Origin: Thiotrichaceae bacterium
GTDB lineage: Bacteria > Pseudomonadota > Gammaproteobacteria > Thiotrichales > Thiotrichaceae
DNA: 8,682 bases
Reading direction: 5' to 3'
NCBI GenBank assembly: GCA_024762625.1
Contig: JANTHA010000081.1
Span: 1-8,682, forward strand
Positions 1-7,621 of the stretch are shown here, piece by piece (position 1 is the stretch's first letter; every line of letters begins with the position of its first letter). Below the pieces are notes generated by a model. The model made no database searches. It was not told where the DNA came from and saw only the letters and a list, made by a program, of their open reading frames with translations. Both the position numbers and the translations under genes were made by a program.

Positions 1-182
1 AAGTAACAAAAAACAAGGTGTTGCAAAACTCTATTCAGGCCGAACTGGATCAGCTTAAAAAAAGCATGTTGCAATACGATAAAGCCTTAAATGAAAATGA
101 AGAAGAAATTAAAAGATTAAAAAAACAATATCAGAAAGATATAAAGCGTTACGATGAATTATCAACACAGAACCCATCATAA
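1..182 (+). CDS. C-terminal fragment of a coiled-coil protein, probable DUF4124-family paralogue
   Basis: The 5' end lies outside the window; the frame is open from base 3 and ends at TAA 180-182, giving the last 59 residues. The fragment is very rich in Lys, Glu and Gln with heptad-like spacing (segments such as IQAELDQLKK and EEEIKRLKKQ), so it should form a coiled coil. Its tail aligns with the tail of the next gene product: RLKKQYQKDIKRYDELSTQ here against KLKKELKENLKRFVELLAQ there, and IQAELDQLK against IDDILDTLK. I infer a tandem paralogue that would begin with a signal peptide and a DUF4124 domain, but that part is not visible. The next gene starts 24 bases downstream on the same strand, which suggests a shared transcript. 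The function is unknown. Confidence 0.6.
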   Translation, partial: VTKNKVLQNSIQAELDQLKKSMLQYDKALNENEEEIKRLKKQYQKDIKRYDELSTQNPS

Positions 183-206
183 TAGCTGAATCTGTTTCCG
201 CAAAAG

Positions 207-878
207 ATGAAAATAATAATAATAAATTTTTTAAACGTCGGATCAATCAGGTTCACAAGCGTTGTCATTGCGCTATTGATTGGCGGCATGTGCGCGTCTG
301 CGAATGCGGCTTTGTTTCGTTGGACTGATGAAAATGGCAAGGTGCATTACTCAGATAAAATACCTCAGCGGATAGCGCAGAAAGGGCATGTGGAGCTGAA
401 CAACAACGGAACTAAAAAGAAAGTTGTCATTTCGGCGGAAGAAAGACGAAAAATAAAGGAACAGAAGGAGCTGCATAAAAAACTGGCAAAAGAAGAAGCG
501 CTCAGAAAAAAACACCAGGCACTCAAGGAAATGCGCGACATTCAGTTGCTGAATATGTTTACCACGCCGGAGGAACTCATCAAGGTCTATAATGCAAAGC
601 TCGAAATGACCGATGAAAGCATCAATTTACTCAAGGCTAGACATAAAAGTCAGGCAAAAAAACTTGAAAGGCTGGAAAATCGTCACGAAAGCGCCAAGAA
701 TCCACAAACAAAAGAAGCCCTGGCTAAAAAAATAGATGACATACTGGATACCCTTAAGGTTTATCAGCAGGCCATTACTGAAAATTATGTCGAAAAAGAA
801 AAACTTAAAAAAGAATTAAAAGAGAATCTAAAACGTTTTGTTGAATTGCTGGCGCAGCAGAAACAGGCAAAAAAATAA
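207..878 (+). CDS. secreted DUF4124-domain coiled-coil protein
   Basis: 223 residues. Residues 1-34 form a signal peptide: a short basic start, a hydrophobic stretch SVVIALLIGGMCA around 18-30, and a likely signal peptidase I cut after SANA (residue 34). The mature protein opens with ALFRWTDENGKVHYSDKIP (35-53), which carries the DUF4124 hallmarks: an aromatic-Trp-Thr/Asp turn, then the G-K/V-x-Y-S-D strand. Residues about 75-223 are highly charged and almost entirely helical coiled coil (KKLAKEEALRKK, KLERLENRHESA, KEKLKKELKENLKR). The family is common in gammaproteobacterial envelopes, but no biochemical role is established. The ATG at 207 has only a weak AAAAG ahead of it, but it is the only start that gives a complete signal peptide. 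The protein should be periplasmic. It is the second of two tandem related genes and converges with the kinase gene at 926. Confidence 0.85.
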   Translation: MKIIIINFLNVGSIRFTSVVIALLIGGMCASANAALFRWTDENGKVHYSDKIPQRIAQKGHVELNNNGTKKKVVISAEERRKIKEQKELHKKLAKEEALRKKHQALKEMRDIQLLNMFTTPEELIKVYNAKLEMTDESINLLKARHKSQAKKLERLENRHESAKNPQTKEALAKKIDDILDTLKVYQQAITENYVEKEKLKKELKENLKRFVELLAQQKQAKK

Positions 879-925
879 CGATTCTGCAAGCAGCCAGCTA
901 TCGCGACTAGATTATTAAATATTAA

Positions 926-1921
926 TCAGGACATGTATTTATTAAGAATCTGTTGTTGTGTGTCTTTTTCAAGTCTTGCGCCAAAGGTTGCTACGATACG
1001 CGCTGCTGATTCGCTTGCCAGCATGCCTGCGTCGCGGTCGCTCATACCCTGACTGATGCCAAACATGAATGCGCCAGCAAACATGTCTCCCGCACCATTC
1101 GTGTCTCTGGCCGTTACCAGGCTGGCTTCAATGTTCACGCGCTTGTCGCCGCTAACAACAACAGCGCCCTTGCTACCCAGCGTGATGACGAGTTTGTCTG
1201 CAATTTTTGCAAGATCCACAATAGCGTCATTGAGATTATCTTTTCCCGTATAGGTTTTCGCTTCTTCTTCATTACTGAACAGCACATCAACGCCGTCGCC
1301 GATAATTTCCGTCACGCCATCCTTGAAATAGGTCACCATGGCGGGATCAGAGAAGGTAAAAGCGGTTTTTACGCCATGTTCTTTTGCCGTATTACGGGCT
1401 GCAATAGCGGCTTCGCGAGATACATCAGAGGTCACCAGATAGCCTTCGATGTACAAATATTCAGATTCCTTGAGGTCTTCAAGATGCAGGTCATCTTGTG
1501 AAAAATCAGAGGTGATGCCGAGAAAGGTATTCATGGTGCGCTCGGCGTCATCTGTGACCATCACCATGCATTTTCCGGTGACGCCTTCGCCCTTGATTTG
1601 ATCCAGGCGGGTCTTAACGCCGGCTTCATGTAAATCTTTCATGTAAAAATCGCCGGTTTCATCATCAGCAACTTTACAGGCATAGAACGTTTTGCCGCCA
1701 AACTGACTAATGGCGACAATGCTGTTCGCCGCGGAACCGCCGCCTGCGCGTTTTTTCAGGCCAAAACGGCTTTTTAATTCTTTAAGCAAGGCTTCCTGCT
1801 GATCCTGATCCAGCAATGTCATCATGCCTTTTTCAATACCCTGTTCCTTGAGGAATTCATCAGTTACCTCGAATTCCTTGTCAACCAGCGCATTTCCTAT
1901 TCCGTAAACGTGATATTTCAT
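926..1921 (-). CDS. PfkB-family kinase, probable adenosine kinase
   Basis: 331 residues, usual length for the ribokinase/PfkB family. It phosphorylates the 5'-OH of a ribosyl group with ATP in the cytoplasm. Visible motifs are an N-terminal G-I-G-N-A-L-V-D strand (7-14), the first signature with GGGSAANS (60-67) followed by GG and the VADD turn (84-87), NEEEA (217-221, the N-x-x-E metal/phosphate motif), LVITLGSKGAVV (244-255), and the second signature DTNGAGD (273-279) with the catalytic base Asp279. The N-terminal region and overall length match proteobacterial proteins annotated as adenosine kinase; other nucleoside or sugar substrates cannot be excluded. The ATG at 1921 (minus strand) has a good Shine-Dalgarno, ACGAGG at 1934-1929, seven bases upstream. 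The gene is monocistronic here: it diverges from icd and converges on the DUF4124 gene, with 47 bases and no obvious terminator between their stops. Confidence 0.85.
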   Translation of the reverse strand: MKYHVYGIGNALVDKEFEVTDEFLKEQGIEKGMMTLLDQDQQEALLKELKSRFGLKKRAGGGSAANSIVAISQFGGKTFYACKVADDETGDFYMKDLHEAGVKTRLDQIKGEGVTGKCMVMVTDDAERTMNTFLGITSDFSQDDLHLEDLKESEYLYIEGYLVTSDVSREAAIAARNTAKEHGVKTAFTFSDPAMVTYFKDGVTEIIGDGVDVLFSNEEEAKTYTGKDNLNDAIVDLAKIADKLVITLGSKGAVVVSGDKRVNIEASLVTARDTNGAGDMFAGAFMFGISQGMSDRDAGMLASESAARIVATFGARLEKDTQQQILNKYMS

Positions 1922-2125
1922 GGCGTCGCCTCGTGTGGTAAAATCGATCTTATAAAAAGAAAAAACTGGGCGCGTAATCTAACAGAGCAAGGCGTACAAG
2001 AAAACCATAAAAAGATGCTATTAACAAAAAATGTTTCTTTTTATTATTAAAAGGCAATACAAAAGCTCCCTTGTTATTGGTTACAATATCCCCATTATTT
2101 TATAACAATCCAGATTGGAGAGCGC
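1922..2125. other. AT-rich divergent intergenic region between the kinase gene and icd
   Basis: This 204-base spacer carries the upstream regions of both divergent genes. The icd-proximal end has a plausible promoter, listed separately. On the minus strand a possible kinase promoter is TTTTCT, a 17-base spacer, then TAGATT, reading from about 2002 down to 1974. It matches consensus poorly. A TATAAG at 1954-1949 is an alternative -10 without a good -35. The middle part (about 2000-2055) is rich in A and T runs, and ATAAAAAGA occurs twice (about 1952 and 2007). No open reading frame or convincing operator was seen. Confidence 0.5.
2077..2106 (+). promoter_or_regulatory. predicted sigma-70 promoter of icd
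   Basis: TTGGTT (2077-2082) and TATAAC (2101-2106) are separated by 18 bases. This leaves a leader of only about 15 bases before the icd Shine-Dalgarno GGAG (2117-2120), which sits five bases ahead of the ATG at 2126. An alternative -35, TTGTTA, begins at 2071. The assignment rests on consensus matching only. Confidence 0.45.
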
Positions 2126-3385
2126 ATGAGCTATCAACACATAAAAGCGCCACACGGCGGCGAAAAAATCACCACTAATTCAGATTTTTCATTAAACGTT
2201 CCTGCGCAACCCATTATTCCTTATATTGAAGGCGATGGCATCGGCGTAGACATTACGCCTGTCATGAAAAAGGTGATTGATGCAGCTGTTGAAAAAGCTT
2301 ACGCCGGAGAACGCCAGATACAATGGATGGAAATATATGCGGGTGAAAAAGCAACGAAAGTTTATGGTGAAGACATCTGGATGCCAGATGAAACCATGGA
2401 CGCCATCAAGGAATACCTGGTATCCATAAAAGGGCCTTTAACAACGCCAGTGGGCGGCGGCATCCGTTCCTTGAACGTAACTCTGAGACAGGAACTTGAT
2501 CTTTATACCTGTCTGAGACCGATTCGCTATTATGAGGGTACGCCGAGTCCCCTTTGCGAGCCAGAAAAAACCAATATGGTGATATTCCGGGAAAACTCCG
2601 AAGATATTTATGCTGGGATCGAATGGGAAAGCGGCTCGCCAGAGGCAAAAAAAGTAATTGATTTTCTTCAGGATGAGATGGGCGTCACCAAAATACGTTT
2701 CCCTGAAACATCCGGTATTGGCATTAAACCCGTATCCAGAGAAGGCACCGAACGACTGGTTCGCAAAGCGCTGCAGTATGCCATTGATAATCAACGCGAT
2801 AGCCTGACGCTGGTTCACAAAGGCAATATCATGAAATTTACCGAAGGTGGTTTCAAGCAGTGGGGTTATGATCTGGCGCGCAATGAATTTGGCGCAACCG
2901 AACTGGATGGCGGACCATGGCTGAGTGTTAAAAACCCGGATACAGGAACGGATATTGTTATTAAAGACGTAATTGCCGATGCTTTTTTACAGAATATTCT
3001 ACTTTACCCGGAAGAATATGACGTCATTGCTACACTTAACTTAAATGGCGATTATATTTCCGATGCGCTTGCAGCGCAGGTTGGCGGGATTGGCATTGCG
3101 CCCGGTGCGAATATGTCGGATACGATCGCCTTATTTGAGGCGACCCACGGAACTGCGCCGCCTTTAGCTGGTCAAAATAAGGTGAATCCGGGCTCCATTA
3201 TTTTATCGGCGGAAATGATGTTGCGCCACATGGGATGGCTTGAAGCAGCTGATTTGGTTGTAAAGGCGCTATCAGGCGCAATTGCATCCCGACGAGTCAC
3301 CTTTGATTTTGCCCAGAAAATGGAAAATGCCGAAGAAATTTCCTGCTCTGAATTTGGCGATCACATGATCACCTTTATGGATTAA
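2126..3385 (+). CDS. icd: isocitrate dehydrogenase, type I; cofactor preference uncertain
   Basis: 419 residues (E. coli Icd has 416). It oxidatively decarboxylates isocitrate to 2-oxoglutarate in the TCA cycle, acting as a cytoplasmic dimer. The IEGDGIG strand (34-40) and long blocks nearly identical to E. coli identify it. Substrate and metal residues are present at a +2 offset: Ser115 in GIRSLN (E. coli Ser113, phosphorylated by AceK), Arg121, Arg131, Arg155, Tyr162, Lys232, Asp285, Asp309 and Asp313. The adenine-loop His341 in THGTAP is kept. The odd part is the NADP 2'-phosphate pocket. E. coli Lys344 and Tyr345 are Pro346 and Leu347 here, Tyr391 is Phe393 and Arg395 is Gln397; only Val351 (Val353) is unchanged. 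The enzyme may therefore prefer NAD or have relaxed specificity. The start is supported by GGAG at 2117-2120. clpS begins about 29 bases after the stop. Confidence 0.97.
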   Translation: MSYQHIKAPHGGEKITTNSDFSLNVPAQPIIPYIEGDGIGVDITPVMKKVIDAAVEKAYAGERQIQWMEIYAGEKATKVYGEDIWMPDETMDAIKEYLVSIKGPLTTPVGGGIRSLNVTLRQELDLYTCLRPIRYYEGTPSPLCEPEKTNMVIFRENSEDIYAGIEWESGSPEAKKVIDFLQDEMGVTKIRFPETSGIGIKPVSREGTERLVRKALQYAIDNQRDSLTLVHKGNIMKFTEGGFKQWGYDLARNEFGATELDGGPWLSVKNPDTGTDIVIKDVIADAFLQNILLYPEEYDVIATLNLNGDYISDALAAQVGGIGIAPGANMSDTIALFEATHGTAPPLAGQNKVNPGSIILSAEMMLRHMGWLEAADLVVKALSGAIASRRVTFDFAQKMENAEEISCSEFGDHMITFMD

Positions 3386-3414
3386 ACCGGATTGAACTAA
3401 TATTGAGCATTAGC

Positions 3415-3810
3415 ATGATTGAAGAGTTAATTTACAGGATGAACAAGAGTCAGAAATATCCATTGATGCATCCCGTCATTGCCCAGTCAGATGATGAAAG
3501 TCACCATGATGCGGATGATACCGGCTTAGCGGTACAGGAAGCCCGCCCAAAAGTCGCGGAACCCAAGCGTTATATGGTTATACTTATTAATGACGATTTC
3601 ACGCCCATGGAATTTGTGGTTGAAGTATTAACCATGTATTTTAATCTGAACGAAGAACAGGCAACCCGTGTGATGCTTAATGTCCATACCAAAGGCAAGG
3701 GTGTTTGTGGCGTTTTCCCGCGGGATATTGCCGAAACCAAAGTGGTTCAGGTTAATGAGTTCGCACGGGAAAATCAGCATCCGCTGTTATGCACCATGGA
3801 ACAGGCATAG
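3415..3810 (+). CDS. clpS: ClpS, N-degron adaptor of ClpAP
   Basis: ClpS binds proteins with Leu, Phe, Tyr or Trp at the N-terminus and hands them to ClpA, whose N-domain it docks on. With the ATG at 3415 the protein has 131 residues; E. coli ClpS has 106. The conserved core starts at [11 protein letters not shown]-degron pocket residues are visible: Asn59, Asp60, Asp61, Thr63 and Met65 in INDDFTPME, then Met87 and His91 in [22 protein letters not shown] and the C-terminal [10 protein letters not shown] also follow the family closely. The N-terminal tail before the core is about 50 residues, polar and rich in His and Asp, roughly twice the usual length. Start choice is open: TTG 3403 (135 residues) lacks a Shine-Dalgarno; ATG 3415 has TGAG at 3404-3407; ATG 3439 (123 residues) follows AGG immediately. 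The gene lies between icd and clpA on the same strand. Confidence 0.95.
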   Translation: MIEELIYRMNKSQKYPLMHPVIAQSDDESHHDADDTGLAVQEARPKVAEPKRYMVILINDDFTPMEFVVEVLTMYFNLNEEQATRVMLNVHTKGKGVCGVFPRDIAETKVVQVNEFARENQHPLLCTMEQA

Positions 3811-3834
3811 TGTCAGGTATAGTGTATAACGCAA

Positions 3835-3854
3835 CGGGGTAAATTTTAGCCCCG
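3835..3854 (+). other. small inverted repeat between clpS and clpA
   Basis: CGGGG (3835-3839) and CCCCG (3850-3854) can pair around a ten-base AT-rich loop. A run of A, not T, follows, so this is not a standard intrinsic terminator in the direction of clpA. It could moderate readthrough or protect an mRNA end between the adaptor and unfoldase genes, but that is inference. Confidence 0.3.
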
Positions 3855-3890
3855 AAAAAAGCAGTTATTGTAGTAAACAGGAGAATACAA

Positions 3891-6194
3891 ATGCTAAGTA
3901 CAGAAGTTGAATATTCAATCAACATGCTATTCAAGGAAGCGCGTGATAAGCATCACGAGTTTGTGACGGTTGAGCATTTGTTATTGTCTATGACCAATAA
4001 CCCCAGCGCCGCCACCGCTTTGCGCGCTTGCGGCATCAATATACCCATGCTGCAAAGTGAGCTGGAAAGCCATATCGAAGAAAATACCCCGGTACTGCTG
4101 GATCAGGATGACAGAGAGACCCAGCCAACTCTGGGTTTTCAGCGCGTTATCCAGCGAGCGGTCTATCATGTGCAGGCAACCGGGCAGGGTGAAGTCACCG
4201 GGCAGAATATCCTGGTCGCCATTTTTGGCGAGCCGGAGTCTCATGCGGTTTACTATCTGGCGCGTCAGGATATGACCCGTCTGGATCTGGTTAACTATAT
4301 TTCTCACGATATTCATAAAAACCAAGATGATGAGTTTCCCATCACGGATTTCGTCGCCGATGAAGAGGCAAGCGACGCTGATTTTGCAGATTCTGCTGAA
4401 GACGCTCAGGTGGATGACTCCTCCAAAAAAGAAACGCCTCTAGAGAAGTTCTCCACCAATCTGAATCAACAGGCAAAAGAAGGAAAAATAGACCCTTTGA
4501 TTGGTCGCGAACTGGAAGTGGAGCGCACCGTGCAGGTGCTTTGTCGTCGTCGTAAAAATAACCCCTTGCTGGTGGGCGAGGCGGGCGTCGGTAAAACCGC
4601 GATTGCGGAAGGTCTGGCGAAGCGCATCGTTGACGGCGAGGTTCCGGAAGTGTTAAGCGAATCTGTCATCTATTCACTGGATGTTGGCGCGCTGGTTGCC
4701 GGCACCAAATACCGGGGCGATTTCGAGAAACGCCTCAAGGCAGTTCTAAGTCAGATTAAGAAAGAAGACCATGCTATTCTTTTCATTGATGAAATTCACA
4801 TAATTATTGGCGCTGGCGCAACTTCGGGCGGCACCATGGACGCCTCTAACCTGATTAAACCGGTACTCGCAAATGGCGACCTGAAATGTATCGGTTCAAC
4901 AACCTATCAGGAATATCGCAGCGTTTTTGAAAAAGAGCGCGCGCTGGCGCGTCGCTTCCAGAAAATTGACATCAAGGAGCCGAGCGTCAATGAAACCATC
5001 AAGATTCTGAAAGGCCTTAAATCACGTTTTGAAGAGCATCATGGCGTTAAGTACACGGTTCCCGCACTGGAGACTGCGGTGAAGTTATCTGCCAGGTATA
5101 TCACTGAACGTCATCTGCCTGATAAAGCGATTGATGTGATTGATGAGGCGGGCGCAAACCGTCAACTACAACCCAGAAATAACCGTAAAAAAACCATCTC
5201 GGTTTCAGATGTGGAAAGCGTGGTCGCCAAAATTGCGCGTATTCCGCCCAAAACGGTTTCCAGCACCGATGTTGAAGTGTTGAAAAACCTTGATCTCAAT
5301 CTCAAACGCGTCGTGTTTGGTCAGGATATGGCAATAGACCAGCTGGTGACCGCCGTGAAAATGTCGCGTTCCGGTTTGCGTGATGACGGCAAACCCATTG
5401 GCTCCTTTGTGTTTGCAGGGCCAACCGGCGTGGGCAAAACAGAAGTCACCCGGCAGCTGGCGGAGAATATGGGCGTCGAATTGATTCGTTTTGATATGTC
5501 TGAATACATGGAGCGCCATACTGTATCGCGTCTGATCGGCGCGCCTCCGGGCTATGTCGGTTTTGAAGAAGGCGGCCTGTTGACTGATGCGGTCAACAAG
5601 CATCCGCATGCTGTGCTGTTGCTGGATGAAATCGAAAAAGCGCACCCTGATGTATTTAACCTGTTGTTGCAGGTCATGGATAACGGCAGCCTCACTGACA
5701 GCAATGGCCGCAGCGTTGATTTTCGCAATATCATTCTGGTGATGACCAGTAACGCGGGCGCTGAGAACATCAGTCGTAGCTCCATGGGCTTCACCCATCA
5801 GGATCATTCGATGGATACCATGAAGGCGATTGAGCAGACATTCACGCCTGAATTCCGCAATCGTCTGGATGGCGTGATTCAGTTCAAGCCGTTGAATGAA
5901 AAAGTCATCATTAATATCGTTGACAAGTTCCTGTTGCGACTCGAATCGCAACTGACCGAGAAAAAAGTTACCTTGATTGTGGATGACAAGGCGAAACGCT
6001 GGCTCGCCAAAAAAGGCTATGATCCTAAAATGGGCGCGCGTCCGATGGAGCGCCTGATACAGGAAAATGTCAAGAAGCCGCTCGCCGATGAACTACTGTT
6101 CGGCAAACTAAGCAAAGAGGGCGGCACAGTGCGAGTCACCGAGAAAAAAGGCAAGCTGTCAATGGACTTTGAAGAAAAAGCAATTCCAGCCTGA
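3891..6194 (+). CDS. clpA: ClpA, ATP-dependent unfoldase subunit of ClpAP protease
   Basis: 767 residues (E. coli ClpA 758). It forms a hexameric AAA+ ring that unfolds substrates and threads them into ClpP. Order: double Clp-N repeat (1-142), an acidic linker (about 143-185), then two AAA+ modules. D1 has Walker A GEAGVGKT (229-236, Lys235), pore loop KYRG (273-276), Walker B ILFIDE (296-301, Glu301) and ALARRF with arginine fingers (351-356). D2 has Walker A GPTGVGKT (510-517, Lys516), pore loop GYVG (554-557), Walker B LLLDE (576-580, Glu580) and the FRNRLD arginine region (655-660). The ClpP-binding loop reads MGF (632-634) inside [10 protein letters not shown], where E. coli has IGL. A strong Shine-Dalgarno CAGGAG (3878-3883) lies seven bases before the ATG. 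The gene is 80 bases downstream of clpS and is followed by a terminator. Confidence 0.98.
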   Translation: MLSTEVEYSINMLFKEARDKHHEFVTVEHLLLSMTNNPSAATALRACGINIPMLQSELESHIEENTPVLLDQDDRETQPTLGFQRVIQRAVYHVQATGQGEVTGQNILVAIFGEPESHAVYYLARQDMTRLDLVNYISHDIHKNQDDEFPITDFVADEEASDADFADSAEDAQVDDSSKKETPLEKFSTNLNQQAKEGKIDPLIGRELEVERTVQVLCRRRKNNPLLVGEAGVGKTAIAEGLAKRIVDGEVPEVLSESVIYSLDVGALVAGTKYRGDFEKRLKAVLSQIKKEDHAILFIDEIHIIIGAGATSGGTMDASNLIKPVLANGDLKCIGSTTYQEYRSVFEKERALARRFQKIDIKEPSVNETIKILKGLKSRFEEHHGVKYTVPALETAVKLSARYITERHLPDKAIDVIDEAGANRQLQPRNNRKKTISVSDVESVVAKIARIPPKTVSSTDVEVLKNLDLNLKRVVFGQDMAIDQLVTAVKMSRSGLRDDGKPIGSFVFAGPTGVGKTEVTRQLAENMGVELIRFDMSEYMERHTVSRLIGAPPGYVGFEEGGLLTDAVNKHPHAVLLLDEIEKAHPDVFNLLLQVMDNGSLTDSNGRSVDFRNIILVMTSNAGAENISRSSMGFTHQDHSMDTMKAIEQTFTPEFRNRLDGVIQFKPLNEKVIINIVDKFLLRLESQLTEKKVTLIVDDKAKRWLAKKGYDPKMGARPMERLIQENVKKPLADELLFGKLSKEGGTVRVTEKKGKLSMDFEEKAIPA

Positions 6195-6212
6195 TTAATA
6201 AACTTGATTTAG

Positions 6213-6237
6213 GCCCTGCATCGCGCAGGGCTTTTTT
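6213..6237 (+). terminator. intrinsic terminator after clpA
   Basis: A perfect seven-base-pair GC-rich stem, GCCCTGC (6213-6219) with GCAGGGC (6225-6231), has a five-base loop ATCGC and is followed directly by six T (6232-6237). It lies 18 bases after the clpA stop and should end the icd-clpS-clpA transcript. Confidence 0.93.
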
Positions 6238-6290
6238 GTTTATACTCCTTTTTTCTTTTACTTCTTTATTTCCCGGGCTATCACAGAAAC

Positions 6291-7046
6291 ATGAAGTTTC
6301 GATTACTCACCTATAATATTCACCGGGCCATCGGTTTTGACAGGCGCTACAAGCCAGAGAGAATTATCGAGATTATCCGCGAGCATGACGCCGATATTGT
6401 CATGCTGCAGGAAGTGGATGATGGCGTGCCGCGCTCCAAAAACCATGATATGGCCAAGGTTTTGTCAAGCGAGCTGGATTATCCGTATTATGCAATGGGG
6501 CATAACGTCAAATTGCGTAAAGGTTTTTATGGCAATGCAACCCTGAGTCGTTTTCCCATCCTCAAGGAAAGCAATATCGACCTGACGATTGGCATGCACA
6601 AGCGTCGCGGTTGTCAGCACACCAAAATTCAGCTACTGGAAGGCGATACAGAACACCTGCTGGATATTTTCAACCTGCATCTGGGGCTGTCCGCCAGAGA
6701 GCGTCAAAAGCAGGCGGGAAAACTATTGCGCAGTGATGAGTTCGTATTTTTAAACCAGTATCAGCCCTGTATAATCGGCGGCGATTTCAACGACTGGCGT
6801 TCATTATTGCGCGCCTTTTATGTGGAAGGTCTGGGTTTCAAATGCGCGACTGACAAGAAAAAGGGGGAAAGCGTTAAAGCGATCAAGACCTATCCTTCAT
6901 TTTCTCCCAAGGGCGGACTGGACCGGATCTATTACCGCGGCGGTCTGGAACTGCTATCCGTGTATCGTTGTCGGCATAAATTGTCCAAAGTAGCCAGCGA
7001 TCATCTGCCGGTAATTGCCGATTTTGAATTCAAGGCGGATTTCTAG
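6291..7046 (+). CDS. YbhP-like endonuclease/exonuclease/phosphatase-fold hydrolase
   Basis: 251 residues, similar in length and motif layout to E. coli YbhP (about 250). The fold is a metal-dependent phosphodiesterase or phosphatase of the DNase I/sphingomyelinase superfamily. Catalytic-type residues are in place: Asn9 in LTYNIHRAIG, Glu41 (metal) in LQEVD, Asn128 and His130 in FNLHLG, Asp165 and Asn167 in GGDFNDWR, Asp211 in LDRIYYR, and the Asp237-His238 pair in SDHLPV. GNATLSRFPI (81-90) is also typical of the subgroup. There is no signal peptide or membrane segment, so it should be cytoplasmic. The natural substrate of YbhP-type proteins is not established to my knowledge. In E. coli ybhP sits beside a cardiolipin synthase gene; no such neighbour appears here. 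The ATG at 6291 lacks a clear Shine-Dalgarno. It follows the clpA terminator, so it needs its own promoter, which I could not place confidently. Confidence 0.88.
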   Translation: MKFRLLTYNIHRAIGFDRRYKPERIIEIIREHDADIVMLQEVDDGVPRSKNHDMAKVLSSELDYPYYAMGHNVKLRKGFYGNATLSRFPILKESNIDLTIGMHKRRGCQHTKIQLLEGDTEHLLDIFNLHLGLSARERQKQAGKLLRSDEFVFLNQYQPCIIGGDFNDWRSLLRAFYVEGLGFKCATDKKKGESVKAIKTYPSFSPKGGLDRIYYRGGLELLSVYRCRHKLSKVASDHLPVIADFEFKADF

Positions 7047-7183
7047 CAGATTGTTGCGTTCTTCACCGCAAAGACCGGGCTTAAATTCATATCCTTTAAT
7101 ATCTTCATGGCAAGCCAGAACACCTAAATGGGACAAAAGATGAATACGTTGAGTAGTTACCATTTATTTTTCTGGATAACCGT

Positions 7184-7189
7184 TATAAT
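7184..7189 (+). promoter_or_regulatory. predicted -10 element of the queF promoter
   Basis: A perfect TATAAT stands 34 bases before the queF ATG. The hexamer 17 bases upstream (7161-7166, CATTTA) is a poor -35, and the partial extended -10 (CGT before TATAAT) is also imperfect, so the promoter may depend on an activator or be weak. No preQ1 riboswitch fold was recognised in the short leader. Confidence 0.5.
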
Positions 7190-7223
7190 ACCTGCCTGAA
7201 TTTTAATTGATGGACGATAGAAC

Positions 7224-7613
7224 ATGCCAAGCAAACCCAGTAAGGAACTAGAAACTTTTCCTAACCCGAATCCGGAGCGCGATTTCACGATTCGCATCAA
7301 TTCACCGGAGTTTACCTGTAACTGTCCGATGACTGGACAGCCTGATTTTGCCGATATTACCCTGGAATATGTGCCCGATCAGCTCTGCGTAGAACTGAAG
7401 TCGCTGAAAATGTATTACTGGTCGTTTCGTGATGAAGGCAAATTTCATGAAGCCGTGACCAATGAAATACTGACTGATCTTGTCAAGGCGCTTAATCCGC
7501 GCTTCATGCGCGTGACCGCTGATTTTAATGTGCGCGGCGGCATTTATACCGCCGTGGTCGCCGAGCATCGAAAAGAAGGCTGGCAAGCGCCTGAAAAGGT
7601 GGAATTACCTTAA
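7224..7613 (+). CDS. queF: QueF, NADPH-dependent 7-cyano-7-deazaguanine (preQ0) reductase, short type I form
   Basis: QueF reduces the nitrile of preQ0 to the amine of preQ1, the last free-base step of queuosine biosynthesis, using two NADPH in the cytoplasm. The protein has 129 residues, which is the single-domain (unimodular) form rather than the roughly 280-residue form of E. coli. The catalytic nucleophile is Cys34 in [15 protein letters not shown], with the proton-transfer Asp41 seven residues on. The family motif E-L-K-S-L-K-M-Y-Y lies at 57-65, and the His75-Glu76 pair (GKFHEA) matches the substrate-binding pair of the Bacillus enzyme. Cys32 is an extra cysteine that also occurs in other short proteobacterial QueF proteins, as far as I recall. 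The start lacks a strong Shine-Dalgarno. The kinase gene downstream begins eight bases after the stop, so the two are probably co-transcribed. No other queuosine gene is in the window. Confidence 0.96.
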   Translation: MPSKPSKELETFPNPNPERDFTIRINSPEFTCNCPMTGQPDFADITLEYVPDQLCVELKSLKMYYWSFRDEGKFHEAVTNEILTDLVKALNPRFMRVTADFNVRGGIYTAVVAEHRKEGWQAPEKVELP

Positions 7614-7621
7614 CTGGCGAA

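Noticed and set aside
1993..2052. Near-palindromic A/T runs upstream of icd
   Set aside because: Pairing is broken and consists almost entirely of A-T pairs expected from base composition; no operator motif recognised.
2438..2818. 126-codon minus-strand frame inside icd
   Set aside because: Antisense shadow of a strongly conserved enzyme; no motif and no plausible ribosome binding site context.
5205..5951. 248-codon open frame on the minus strand inside clpA
   Set aside because: It is fully antisense to the highly conserved D2 region of ClpA, has no recognisable domain, and reads as a low-complexity mirror of ClpA codons rich in His, Gln and Arg.
6241..6246. TATACT as a -10 element for the YbhP-like gene
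   Set aside because: No acceptable -35 lies 16-18 bases upstream, since that stretch is the terminator stem of clpA; left unassigned.
7054..7071. TTGCG/CGCAA inverted repeat just after the YbhP-like gene
   Set aside because: Stem of only five pairs with an eight-base loop and no T tract; too weak to call a terminator.
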